Shown piece after piece: positions 46,985-54,214 of a DNA stretch of 64,000 bases. The notes beneath the pieces were generated by a model. The model saw nothing but the letters and a program-made list of their open reading frames with translations, ran no database searches and was not told the DNA's origin. The DNA is taken from NCBI GenBank assembly GCA_022493055.1, contig CP092781.1, positions 930,001 through 994,000 of the forward strand, read 5' to 3'. This DNA comes from Staphylococcus roterodami (GTDB lineage Bacteria; Bacillota; Bacilli; Staphylococcales; Staphylococcaceae). The position numbers and the translations under genes were made by a program. Within the stretch, counting starts at the first letter, position 1; every line of letters starts with the position of its first letter.

Positions 46985-47147
46985 ACTTTCATTGGTATAG
47001 TTGTCGCAATAATTAATTTAAGCAATAAACATAACCATCATTTCCAAACTTTGACAACGAATGATGGTTAAAGAAAATCTCATTTAATCATTCGTCTTTT
47101 TAACGGATTCAATAGGCGACTTGTTGCTACATGTCGTCTATTTACAT
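46985..47147 (+). pseudogene. Truncated second copy of sprG/sprF
   Basis: This stretch repeats 46615-46777 almost base for base: the last 17 or so toxin codons (TFIGIVVAIINLSNK), the AACCATCATT/AATGATGGTT stem, the TCTCATTTA segment and the AATAGGCGAC...ATGTCGTC end. The 5' part, with start codon and ribosome site, is missing, and the toxin stop codon is lost, so no toxin is made. The antitoxin part is largely kept and might still give an RNA. Confidence 0.75.
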
Positions 47148-47230
47148 ACTGCGCAATTTAATAATAATACAATTATACTTTGATGTCCACTTAACATAAA
47201 GTAGTGGAAATGTGGAAAGGTAAATTCATC

Positions 47231-47259
47231 TTGACTATTTTCAGAATATTCTGTATAAA
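47231..47259 (+). promoter_or_regulatory. Promoter of the lactococcin-972 operon with CodY-like box
   Basis: TTGACT (47231-47236) and TATAAA (47254-47259) with a 17-base spacer, a strong sigma-A pattern. The spacer holds TATTTTCAGAATATT (47236-47250), matching 13 of 15 bases of the CodY consensus AATTTTCWGAAAATT, and the palindrome CAGAATATTCTG. Repression by CodY in rich medium is a testable inference. Confidence 0.65.
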
Positions 47260-47292
47260 TAACGAAAAGAGAGAAAAAATAAATATAAAGAG

Positions 47293-47589
47293 GTGTTTTT
47301 AAAAAGAAGAACAAATTTTTTTGACTCTTTATTATATTTATCTTTAGCACTTGGATTATCAACAGCAGCTTATGCATCTACAGAATACGCAGAAGGAGGC
47401 ACTTGGAGTCACGGTACCGGCAGTAAGTATGTTTGGTCGTATTATTATCATGGTCATAAAGGACATGGTGCAACAGCTATTGGAAAATACAGATCATTTA
47501 GTGGTTATACAAGAGCTGGTATAAAAGTAAAAGCATCACCTTCTAAAAATAATTGGTGGATTAATAGAGCGTATTATAACATTTATTAA
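47293..47589 (+). CDS. Lactococcin 972 family bacteriocin precursor
   Basis: 98-residue precursor of a lactococcin-972-type bacteriocin, a class that binds lipid II and blocks septum formation. Seen: signal peptide ending AYA (about residue 28), then a mature part with the family pattern EGGTWSHG, KYVWSYYYH, and a C-terminal SGYTRAGIKVKA region. The start is uncertain: the GTG at 47293 lies inside AGAGG, too close to the ribosome site for normal initiation, and no other start codon follows at the right spacing. Expression may therefore be weak. First gene of a four-gene operon. Confidence 0.85.
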   Translation: MFLKRRTNFFDSLLYLSLALGLSTAAYASTEYAEGGTWSHGTGSKYVWSYYYHGHKGHGATAIGKYRSFSGYTRAGIKVKASPSKNNWWINRAYYNIY

Positions 47590-47632
47590 ATATTAAATAA
47601 TCATACAAAATAAACAACGCAAGAGGTACAAC

Positions 47633-49597
47633 ATGAAATGGTTCAAATTAATACTTGATGTTACAATCTTCATTCTAATTGCTATATTGTTATTTGTTTA
47701 TACATATAAAGAAAACGAAGAAATATTGCCTGATACTAAATACCCTATAGCGGTAACTGACTGGAATAAAAAATATAGTAAAAATGAGATTTATAAACGT
47801 ATAAATCAATTCGCAAAAAATGAGAACGTAGCAATCTATAAATCAACTTCAAATTATACAAACAAAAACGTAGATAAAGATATATATGTATTTAATAAAT
47901 CAAAAGCAACATCTATCACTCCTTTTAATGCTAAATATAACATTCATTATTTAAGTGACGACGAATTATTAAAAAAGGATATCAAAGGGAGTTATTTTGT
48001 AAAAGACAAAAATTTTGACGTGTCTAAATTCATAAATTTTTTAAAAGAATATGGTGTTACTGCTGAATCATACAAAATAGATCATATGATGATTGCTGTT
48101 GGTGTCATTAAACAAATGAATATAGTAGTGCCGTTATCCGCACTTTTAATCGTTTATTTTATATATTATATTTTTGAAAAGAACATTAATTTCAAAGCGT
48201 ATGCGATTAAGTATTTAAATGGTTTTACATTAAGAAAAATAATTTTCGAAAATTTTTCAAAGAAATGCACGTATTGGTTAACGTTAATGATAACTCAAAT
48301 TCTTTTAACTACAAGTGTACTTTGGATATTAAATTACACAGGTAATTTAGATTTATTCATATTAAGATTAGTTCTGCTTTCAAGTCTTTTTATTTTAACG
48401 ATTAGTGGTATTAATTTATGGACTTTCTTAATGTTACTAAATTTAAATATTGCCAATATGATTAAAGGTAAGCAAGACTTTAAAACGATTCGATTTATTA
48501 ATACAGTTTGTAAAAGTATTCTTTTAGTACTGATAGCTAGCGTAATTATAGAAAATACTAGTGTTATTAAAGATTTGAATAAAATAAAGGAAACTGAGAA
48601 ATATTGGAATGTATTAGATGATTATTACACGATTGAATTTGCACCTTATCACGAAACGAAACAAAGTTTAATTGATAATATGGTGCGATCAGAACAATTA
48701 GTAAAGGCTAGTGAAGCAGAAAATAATGCGATTCTATTCAAACCAAAGGGTGACTCCGCTGACAGTGACAACTTTTCACCTGATGAAGGGAATGTAATAT
48801 TGGTAAATAATCAGTTTTGGTCGATTTATCACAAGCAGTTTCAACCTGATATTCCGATAAAAAATCAAAAAAATAATGTCGAAGTAATTATTCCACAAAA
48901 GTTTCATGAAGTGCGTAATGAAATCAATCAAGCGTATCATTCATGGTTTGAATTTGTGCAAAATAAAAATAATAAAGAAAATAAGTTATCTATACAGTTT
49001 ATCAACAAAAATGATTATAGAATTTTTACATTTGATGCACGAGATAGCCGTCATTTGTCATTTATAGAAGCGCCAATCATTGTTAACGTTCAGGCATCAG
49101 ATTTATCGAATGATTTTTATTATGCCATGATCAGTCAGGGCGGGTATTTATTCAAGAATTATGACGCGCTAGTAAAAAATATTGAAAAGTATCATCTTGA
49201 TGGGGAAATCAGTGGAATAACTAATTATAAAGATAGCGTGATGGAAATGTATCATGAAAACAATTTGAAGTTAACAGTACTCAACTTTTCACAAATCATT
49301 ATCGCAATCATTTTAGTAATTATTATTTTATTTGATGTGAAATATTATTTTGAACAACACCGAAAATTACTCGTAATCAAAAAGCTATATGGCTATTCAA
49401 CATTTAGAGCCAATTATAAATACTTATTAATAAATAATATAATTGTTGTTTTTGTTGGAATATTGACGAATGTAATTTTACATTCTCACTATATAATGCT
49501 GATATTTGCAACGATTCTTGTCGTTCAAATATTATTGCAGATTTGCAGCCTATACTATCATGGCCGACGTTTTAATGAAGTTATCAAGGAGTTTTAA
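47633..49597 (+). CDS. Bacteriocin-associated integral membrane protein (lactococcin 972 immunity type)
   Basis: 654-residue membrane protein with an N-terminal helix, a large extracellular part, and helix groups at about residues 160-310 and 545-645. That is the layout of the seven-helix proteins always found with lactococcin-972 genes. It resembles an ABC-exporter permease of the MacB/FtsX kind and probably works with the ATPase at 49917 in export or self-protection. Start at 47633 after AAGAGGTACAAC. It ends 3 bases before the next gene. Confidence 0.82.
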   Translation: MKWFKLILDVTIFILIAILLFVYTYKENEEILPDTKYPIAVTDWNKKYSKNEIYKRINQFAKNENVAIYKSTSNYTNKNVDKDIYVFNKSKATSITPFNAKYNIHYLSDDELLKKDIKGSYFVKDKNFDVSKFINFLKEYGVTAESYKIDHMMIAVGVIKQMNIVVPLSALLIVYFIYYIFEKNINFKAYAIKYLNGFTLRKIIFENFSKKCTYWLTLMITQILLTTSVLWILNYTGNLDLFILRLVLLSSLFILTISGINLWTFLMLLNLNIANMIKGKQDFKTIRFINTVCKSILLVLIASVIIENTSVIKDLNKIKETEKYWNVLDDYYTIEFAPYHETKQSLIDNMVRSEQLVKASEAENNAILFKPKGDSADSDNFSPDEGNVILVNNQFWSIYHKQFQPDIPIKNQKNNVEVIIPQKFHEVRNEINQAYHSWFEFVQNKNNKENKLSIQFINKNDYRIFTFDARDSRHLSFIEAPIIVNVQASDLSNDFYYAMISQGGYLFKNYDALVKNIEKYHLDGEISGITNYKDSVMEMYHENNLKLTVLNFSQIIIAIILVIIILFDVKYYFEQHRKLLVIKKLYGYSTFRANYKYLLINNIIVVFVGILTNVILHSHYIMLIFATILVVQILLQICSLYYHGRRFNEVIKEF

Positions 49598-49599
49598 CT

Positions 49600-49920
49600 A
49601 TGAAATTTATCATTGCAATATTATTAGGATTAATCTTATCTATTACTATTGCTTTTACAATTATACATCATCCTATACTTGATCGTTTTAATCCTTTCTT
49701 AAAAACGGAGTATAGTTATGCCAAAGTGCCAAAAGGTACGCAACAATATGTGAATATTACGGCTTATAGTGAAAGAGGGGAAAAGCTTGATTATAAATTA
49801 ACATTTAATGGATTTTCACCTAGTAGAACGTATGTCGAAATAAAGCATAAAGGCCAATATGTTATATCAATCACATATGTTGAAAAAGAGGATACACCAA
49901 AAGAGGTAAGACAAGAATGA
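49600..49920 (+). CDS. Small membrane-anchored protein of the bacteriocin operon
   Basis: 106 residues: N-terminal helix (FIIAILLGLILSITIAFTII) and a small extracellular beta-rich domain. This matches the YxeA-like/DUF1093 type of small secreted partner often found beside such exporters; that family call is tentative. It overlaps the ATPase gene by 4 bases (ATGA) and follows the membrane protein by 3, so the operon is tightly coupled. Confidence 0.7.
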   Translation: MKFIIAILLGLILSITIAFTIIHHPILDRFNPFLKTEYSYAKVPKGTQQYVNITAYSERGEKLDYKLTFNGFSPSRTYVEIKHKGQYVISITYVEKEDTPKEVRQE

Positions 49921-50558
49921 TAGAATTAAAAGATTTAACCATACAAAAAGGTAATACACATATTTTAAAGAAACTTAATTTGAAATTTCAATGTGGAAAA
50001 TCATATGCACTTATTGGTAAAAGTGGATGCGGTAAATCTACTTTATTAAATGCTATTGCTGGACTTGAAAAAATGGGGAAACAACATGTCTATTTTAATG
50101 GTCAATTAGAACGATTTAAATCTAATTTTTATAGAGATAAATTAGGATATTTATTTCAAAATTATGGATTAATCGATAATCTGACAGTAAACGAAAATTT
50201 AGATATTGGATTAGCATATAAAAAAATAAGTAAGAAAGAAAAAGAACAATTAAAGATACGTTATATAGAAGAGTTTGGTCTGTCAAACAGTTTAAAAAGA
50301 AAAGTTCATACACTAAGTGGTGGAGAACAACAACGTGTCGCTTTAATTAGAATGATGTTAAAAGATCCGACTGTTATGTTAGCTGATGAACCAACGGGTG
50401 CGTTAGATCCTAAAACAGGACAGATGATTATTCGAACATTATTTGATTTGGTCGATGAAAGTAAAGTGCTAATTTTAGCAACACATGATATGGCAATTGC
50501 AAATCAATGTGATGAAGTAATAGATTTAGAACAGTATAGAAAAGTAGCATCTATGTGA
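49917..50558 (+). CDS. ABC transporter ATPase of the lactococcin-972 system
   Basis: 213-residue ATPase of the LolD/MacB-like group seen with lactococcin-972 loci. Seen: Walker A GKSGCGKST (about residues 38-46), signature LSGGEQQRV (about 136-144), Walker B VMLADEPTG (about 157-165), and H-loop ATHD. It pairs with the membrane protein at 47633. Full length. Confidence 0.9.
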   Translation: MIELKDLTIQKGNTHILKKLNLKFQCGKSYALIGKSGCGKSTLLNAIAGLEKMGKQHVYFNGQLERFKSNFYRDKLGYLFQNYGLIDNLTVNENLDIGLAYKKISKKEKEQLKIRYIEEFGLSNSLKRKVHTLSGGEQQRVALIRMMLKDPTVMLADEPTGALDPKTGQMIIRTLFDLVDESKVLILATHDMAIANQCDEVIDLEQYRKVASM

Positions 50559-50577
50559 TATCCAAAAGATAAAATTT

Positions 50578-50632
50578 AAAGCCAATCAACTCGATAAGTT
50601 GAGATCAACATTATCAAGTGATTGGCTTTTTC
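50578..50632. terminator. Terminator of the bacteriocin operon
   Basis: AAAGCCAATCA (50578-50588) pairs perfectly with TGATTGGCTTT (50619-50629), followed by Ts. It may also act for the minus-strand gene at 50647. Confidence 0.88.
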
Positions 50633-50646
50633 TATACGTTGTTAAG

Positions 50647-50892
50647 TTATGAAAGTAACAACGGCAAACTGAAAAAAAGTAAAATAATAATATTTAAGAC
50701 AAGTAATAGTAAATGTAATTGATTTTTCGTTTTAATGTAACAAAAAACAATAACTAATGATAATAGCAAGATTATGATTGCGCCAGGGAAGAACCATAAT
50801 GCTGAAGCAGTGTACCAAATCATTGGTAACGCCATAATAATGAAAGATATAAGACAAGAAAGGATACCAATAATATTATAAGTTCTAGTCAA
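50647..50892 (-). CDS. Small membrane protein (unknown)
   Basis: 81 residues, with three hydrophobic segments (IIGILSCLISFIIMALPMI; FFPGAIIILLLSLVIVFCYI; LLLLVLNIIILLFFSLPLLL). TTG start at 50892, set by GGAGGTGTAATTT 3-4 codons before; the frame is open to 50937 without a ribosome site. Not recognised. It is convergent to the bacteriocin operon, and a role in immunity is only a positional guess. Confidence 0.65.
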   Translation of the reverse strand: MTRTYNIIGILSCLISFIIMALPMIWYTASALWFFPGAIIILLLSLVIVFCYIKTKNQLHLLLLVLNIIILLFFSLPLLLS

Positions 50893-51015
50893 AATTACAC
50901 CTCCAATTTTTATTTTAAAATGACATGCATAAAACAATCATTTTAAATACATCATACAATAAAATTAAATTGTGCGATAGAAGAATTTGAAATTAAATTG
51001 AATTGGTTTTGGTGG

Positions 51016-51108
51016 ATGTATAATTTAATTGAAAACCATAATATCAATAATATGGCCGATAAAATTTTAAAACTTGTCAATGACGATGCGTTAGCAGCAG
51101 AATTTGGG
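51016..51108 (+). pseudogene. C-terminal relic of a glycosyltransferase (possibly tarM)
   Basis: A reading of about 30 residues (NLIENHNINNMADKILKLVN, then DDALAAEFG) matches the extreme C-terminal part of GT4 glycosyltransferases, where the helix after the nucleotide-sugar site sits. Neither the N-terminal 90 percent of the gene nor its natural end is present. In many S. aureus strains tarM, which adds alpha-GlcNAc to wall teichoic acid, lies at this very place, so this may be its remnant. The family call is moderate; the tarM identity relies on memory of gene order. Confidence 0.5.
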
Positions 51109-51182
51109 ACGCCGTTAATCGGTTTCCCAGAGCACAAAAACTTTATGTCTCAACCTTTTTTAGCAAATAAATCACAAAAAAA

Positions 51183-51199
51183 GAGAGGATACGCCTCTC
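51183..51199 (-). terminator. Terminator of the DoxX gene
   Basis: GAGAGG-ATACG-CCTCTC, followed on the minus strand by a run of T. It is 10 bases after the DoxX stop. Confidence 0.85.
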
Positions 51200-51208
51200 A
51201 TATAGTCT

Positions 51209-51565
51209 TTAATAAAATTGTAACCATTTCTTCCAACTATAACTACTAATACATGCTAAGTTCATTACGATATGTATGATTTCGAATTCATAACCACTTA
51301 CATATCCTCTTGTAAGTTTAAGTGTGAAGATTGAGCCCAACATAACACAAATATAAAATACATTAACATAAGGCGTTAAAAAGCCGATAATAAGTGCTAA
51401 ACCTCCAACAACTTCACCAATTGACATTAATACTGCAATGGTAGGTGGTAAACCTAATGAACCTAAGAAATGAATTGTTCCATCTAAATCTACAAATTTC
51501 AAAGTTCCGTGTACTAAGAATGATGTTGCTAACATCCATCTAATTAAAAGCATACCTAATTTCAT
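51209..51565 (-). CDS. DoxX family membrane protein
   Basis: 118 residues and four helices. DoxX family: LIRWMLATSFLVHGTLKFVD (residues 7-26) and MSIGEVVGGLALIIGFLTPY (about 47-66). Relatives are linked to thiol-redox stress or quinone metabolism, but the role here is unknown. Ribosome site GGAGGTG upstream. Monocistronic. Confidence 0.85.
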   Translation of the reverse strand: MKLGMLLIRWMLATSFLVHGTLKFVDLDGTIHFLGSLGLPPTIAVLMSIGEVVGGLALIIGFLTPYVNVFYICVMLGSIFTLKLTRGYVSGYEFEIIHIVMNLACISSYSWKKWLQFY

Positions 51566-51940
51566 GTTTTCACCTCCAATTTAATTTTGTACTTAAAACA
51601 TAGTCAAAATTATATTTGTAAACAACTCGAAAGTAAAGATTTTTTATAAAAATAATTATTAAATATTTATTAAATCTTCTTTTGTGTAGAGCAATTGATG
51701 TAAAAAGGTGTTTAAGTAAGCAGTGACTTTTTGTACTTATAAATAAAAATTTATGCATTATAGTCAGAACTTTGAAACTTAAACAAGTTGATAATGAGTA
51801 TGAACGATAGATTACAACAATGCTTAATATTATCGACAACATTAAAAAGTTTATACACATCTAAATCATATCAACTATTTTTATGAAAAATTAAGCGCAA
51901 TGCATTTATATAGAAGAATTAATTATAATGTTTTATAAGT

Positions 51941-51959
51941 AAAAATGATTACCATATCA
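51941..51959 (+). promoter_or_regulatory. Fur-box-like site
   Basis: AAAAATGATTACCATATCA matches 12 of 19 bases of the classical Fur consensus, with the AATGATTA-CCAT core well kept. It lies 70-90 bases before an iron-siderophore binding gene, where Fur control is expected. A moderate match. Confidence 0.45.
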
Positions 51960-51987
51960 TTAACTATTTATTTAATTGAATGATAAA

Positions 51988-52015
51988 ATTAATATATAGT
52001 GCGCTATATATTAAT
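51988..52015 (+). promoter_or_regulatory. 28-bp palindrome before the ribosome site
   Basis: ATTAATATATAG (51988-51999) and CTATATATTAAT (52004-52015) are perfect arms around TGCG, ending three bases before GGAGG of the siderophore-binding gene. It could be an operator or an RNA hairpin controlling translation. Confidence 0.65.
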
Positions 52016-52029
52016 GTGGAGGTTAATGT

Positions 52030-52989
52030 GTGAGTAAGAAAGTTATTAGATTGATAATTACTTTAATCGTTATAGTAATCATTGTAGCAGGATGCGGGAA
52101 AGATAAAGATAAAAAAGAAAAGGAAATGGTGACAATTAAAGATGCATTAGGGACAGAAAAAATTACGAAGAACCCTAAATGTATTGTTGTTTTAGAGTAT
52201 AGTTTTGCAGATTATTTAGCTTCATTAAATGTGAAGCCTGTAGGTATTGCAGATGATGGTAATACTAAAAATATTACGAAAACAGTTAGAGATAAAATCG
52301 GAAAATATGAATCAGTTGGCTCTAGACCTCAACCAAATATGGAAGTTATAAGCAAACTGAAGCCTGATTTAATCATTGCAGATGTTAGTAGACACAAAAA
52401 AATCAAGGCAGAATTGAATAAAATTGCACCGACAATTATGTTAGTTAGTGGTACTGGTGATTACAATGAAAATATAAATTCATTTAAAACGGTAGCAAAG
52501 GCAATTGGTAAAGAAAAAGAGGGCGAAAAAAGGCTTGAAAAGCATGAAGAAATTTTGGCAGCAGTAAGAAAGAAAATCGAACACAGTTCATTGAAGTCTG
52601 CTTTTGCCTTTGGTATTTCAAATACTGGTATGTTTATTAACAATGAAGATACATTTATGGGGCAATTTTTAATTAAAATGGGTATCAAACCTGAAGTTAC
52701 GAAAGATAAAACTGCTCATATAGGTGAGCGTAAAGGTGGTCCATACATCTTTTTAAATAATGAAGAACTAGCAAATTTAAATCCTAAAGTTATGATACTA
52801 GCAACTAATGGTAAAACAGATAAAAATAGATCTAAATTTATTGAACCTAGTGTCTGGAATTCTTTACAAGCTGTTAAAGATCATAAAGTTTATGATGTTG
52901 ATAGGAACAAGTGGATGCAATCAAGAGGGATTATTGCAAGTGAAAGTATGGCAGATGATTTAGAAAAAATTGTTGATAAAACAAAATAG
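52030..52989 (+). CDS. Iron-siderophore ABC transporter binding lipoprotein
   Basis: 319-residue lipoprotein: signal peptide with lipobox VAGC (Cys about 22), then a FecB/BtuF-like two-lobe binding domain with VVLEYSFADYLASL (about residues 54-67), KPDLIIAD (about 115-122) and the C-terminal SLQAVKDHKVYDVD segment. It captures a ferric siderophore or ferric-citrate-like ligand, which is not identifiable. GTG start after GGAGG. No permease or ATPase gene is adjacent, so it must share a transporter encoded elsewhere. Confidence 0.88.
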   Translation: MSKKVIRLIITLIVIVIIVAGCGKDKDKKEKEMVTIKDALGTEKITKNPKCIVVLEYSFADYLASLNVKPVGIADDGNTKNITKTVRDKIGKYESVGSRPQPNMEVISKLKPDLIIADVSRHKKIKAELNKIAPTIMLVSGTGDYNENINSFKTVAKAIGKEKEGEKRLEKHEEILAAVRKKIEHSSLKSAFAFGISNTGMFINNEDTFMGQFLIKMGIKPEVTKDKTAHIGERKGGPYIFLNNEELANLNPKVMILATNGKTDKNRSKFIEPSVWNSLQAVKDHKVYDVDRNKWMQSRGIIASESMADDLEKIVDKTK

Positions 52990-52997
52990 AAAATAAT

Positions 52998-53038
52998 AAA
53001 ACTTAGTGTCGCTAAAATGACAAGCGACACTAAGTTTT
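52998..53038. terminator. Bidirectional terminator, 16-bp perfect stem
   Basis: AAAACTTAGTGTCGCT (52998-53013) pairs with AGCGACACTAAGTTTT (53023-53038). It overlaps the stop codon of the small minus-strand peptide gene. Confidence 0.92.
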
Positions 53039-53153
53039 ATTTATGTTGATTTTCTGAAGAATGTGATGATTTACCTGACCATTTTTGTCGAATAAATTTA
53101 ATGACATATCCAATTAGAATTGCTTTTGCAATTTTTTTGATGAATTGGCGCAT
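53037..53153 (-). CDS. 38-residue cationic amphipathic peptide (unknown)
   Basis: A short frame with a GAGG ribosome site about 10 bases before its ATG, ending in the terminator at 52998. The peptide starts MRQFIKKIAKAILIGYVIKF and ends in a Ser-rich hydrophilic tail. It has nine Lys/Arg and one Glu, and residues 2-25 can form a cationic amphipathic helix, like phenol-soluble modulins, membrane-acting peptides or small stress proteins. No family is recognised. The placement with its own ribosome site and terminator supports a real gene. Confidence 0.6.
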   Translation of the reverse strand: MRQFIKKIAKAILIGYVIKFIRQKWSGKSSHSSENQHK

Positions 53154-53233
53154 AGTTTAAAACCTCATTTCCCTTAATGTTTATTTCTATATACCCATTT
53201 ACAAATGATTTTTAAACCAATTACCTTAATAAG

Positions 53234-53446
53234 TTATTTTGGGAAAACAATATATCCATCTTTATCAGCCTTTTTAGAAAAAATAATGATAACGGCATGA
53301 ATGATTGATACAATTGTTGGAATTCCTGTCCAGAAAAATAATAAATGTAACAAACCTTGACCAAATTTGTCAGCATAGAATTTATGAATCCCTAAACCTC
53401 CAAGAAATAATGCAACTATAACATAAATAGCTTTATTCACTTTCAT
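53234..53446 (-). CDS. TM2-domain small membrane protein
   Basis: 70 residues with a TM2 domain: GGLGIHKFYADKFGQGLLHL (residues 16-35), then a second helix and a KKADKDGYIVFPK tail. Function unknown. The ATG at 53446 follows AAGGAGGATTTGC; the frame is open upstream to 53521 without a ribosome site. Confidence 0.85.
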   Translation of the reverse strand: MKVNKAIYVIVALFLGGLGIHKFYADKFGQGLLHLLFFWTGIPTIVSIIHAVIIIFSKKADKDGYIVFPK

Positions 53447-53604
53447 ACGCAAATCCTCCTTATTTATTATTTTACTTAATCTCTCCTTAAAAATAAATCT
53501 TTCTATCATTGGACAATTCAAAATTTCTGGGATTTCAAGTATATCTTTTTAAAATAAGCTATAATTTCTATATAATAAATATTGATAACATTTAAAGGGA
53601 TGAT

Positions 53605-54162
53605 ATGAAAATGATTCGGCAAGCACGTCCAGAAGACCAATTTGATATTGCGAAATTAGTTTATATGGTTTGGGAAGATATGGAATTGGATATTGTAAAA
53701 GCAGTGCCCAAGAATAAAATATTAACGGCAATTGAAAAAAGCTGTGTTGATGTAAGATACCGTACATATTATGAGCATATATATGTTTATGAAGTTGATG
53801 GCAAAATAGCTGGTTGCATCATTAGTTATAATGGTAAATATGAATTGGAATATGAAAAAGCATGGGAGCACCTTGATTTACCAGATGAGTTTCAACAATA
53901 TGGGACGCCTTTACCTGTAAAAGAAGCAAAAGACGATGAATGGTATATTGAAACAATTGCGACATTCGAAACATACAGAGGAAGGGGTATTGCGACAAAA
54001 TTACTGAAGACACTACTTGAATCTAATAAAAAAGTGAAATGGAGTTTGAATTGCGATATTAATAACCAAGCAGCATTAAAATTATATCAAAAAGTAGGAT
54101 TTACATCTGACGGTTATATAGAGCTGTACAAACACAAATACCATCATTTAATTGTTAAATAA
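53605..54162 (+). CDS. GNAT family N-acetyltransferase
   Basis: 185 residues with the GNAT fold. The acetyl-CoA motif A is TYRGRGIATKLLKTLL (about residues 125-140), followed by NNQAALKLYQKVGF (about 153-166). The acceptor substrate is unknown. ATG after AAAGGGATGAT. It is convergent with menA across a shared terminator. Confidence 0.88.
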   Translation: MKMIRQARPEDQFDIAKLVYMVWEDMELDIVKAVPKNKILTAIEKSCVDVRYRTYYEHIYVYEVDGKIAGCIISYNGKYELEYEKAWEHLDLPDEFQQYGTPLPVKEAKDDEWYIETIATFETYRGRGIATKLLKTLLESNKKVKWSLNCDINNQAALKLYQKVGFTSDGYIELYKHKYHHLIVK

Positions 54163-54167
54163 AAAAA

Positions 54168-54199
54168 TCGACATATCGAATTTAAAACCGATATGTCGA
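54168..54199. terminator. Bidirectional terminator GNAT / menA
   Basis: TCGACATATCG (54168-54178) pairs with CGATATGTCGA (54189-54199). A-run on the left. Confidence 0.85.
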
Positions 54200-54214
54200 G
54201 TGAAAATATATTAT

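Larger units (their letters stand above)
51566..52029. other. Divergent regulatory stretch (DoxX / siderophore-binding gene)
   Basis: 464 bases without a supported gene. The 96-codon minus-strand frame at 51570-51860 lacks a ribosome site and has composition like the surrounding spacer. It contains a Fur-box-like site and a long palindrome, listed separately. Confidence 0.5.

Noticed and set aside
47138..47377. 79-codon minus-strand frame
   Set aside because: Antisense to the bacteriocin promoter and signal peptide; no ribosome site.
51570..51860. 96-codon minus-strand frame upstream of the siderophore-binding gene
   Set aside because: No ribosome site, no recognisable domain, composition like the spacer; starts inside the DoxX leader.
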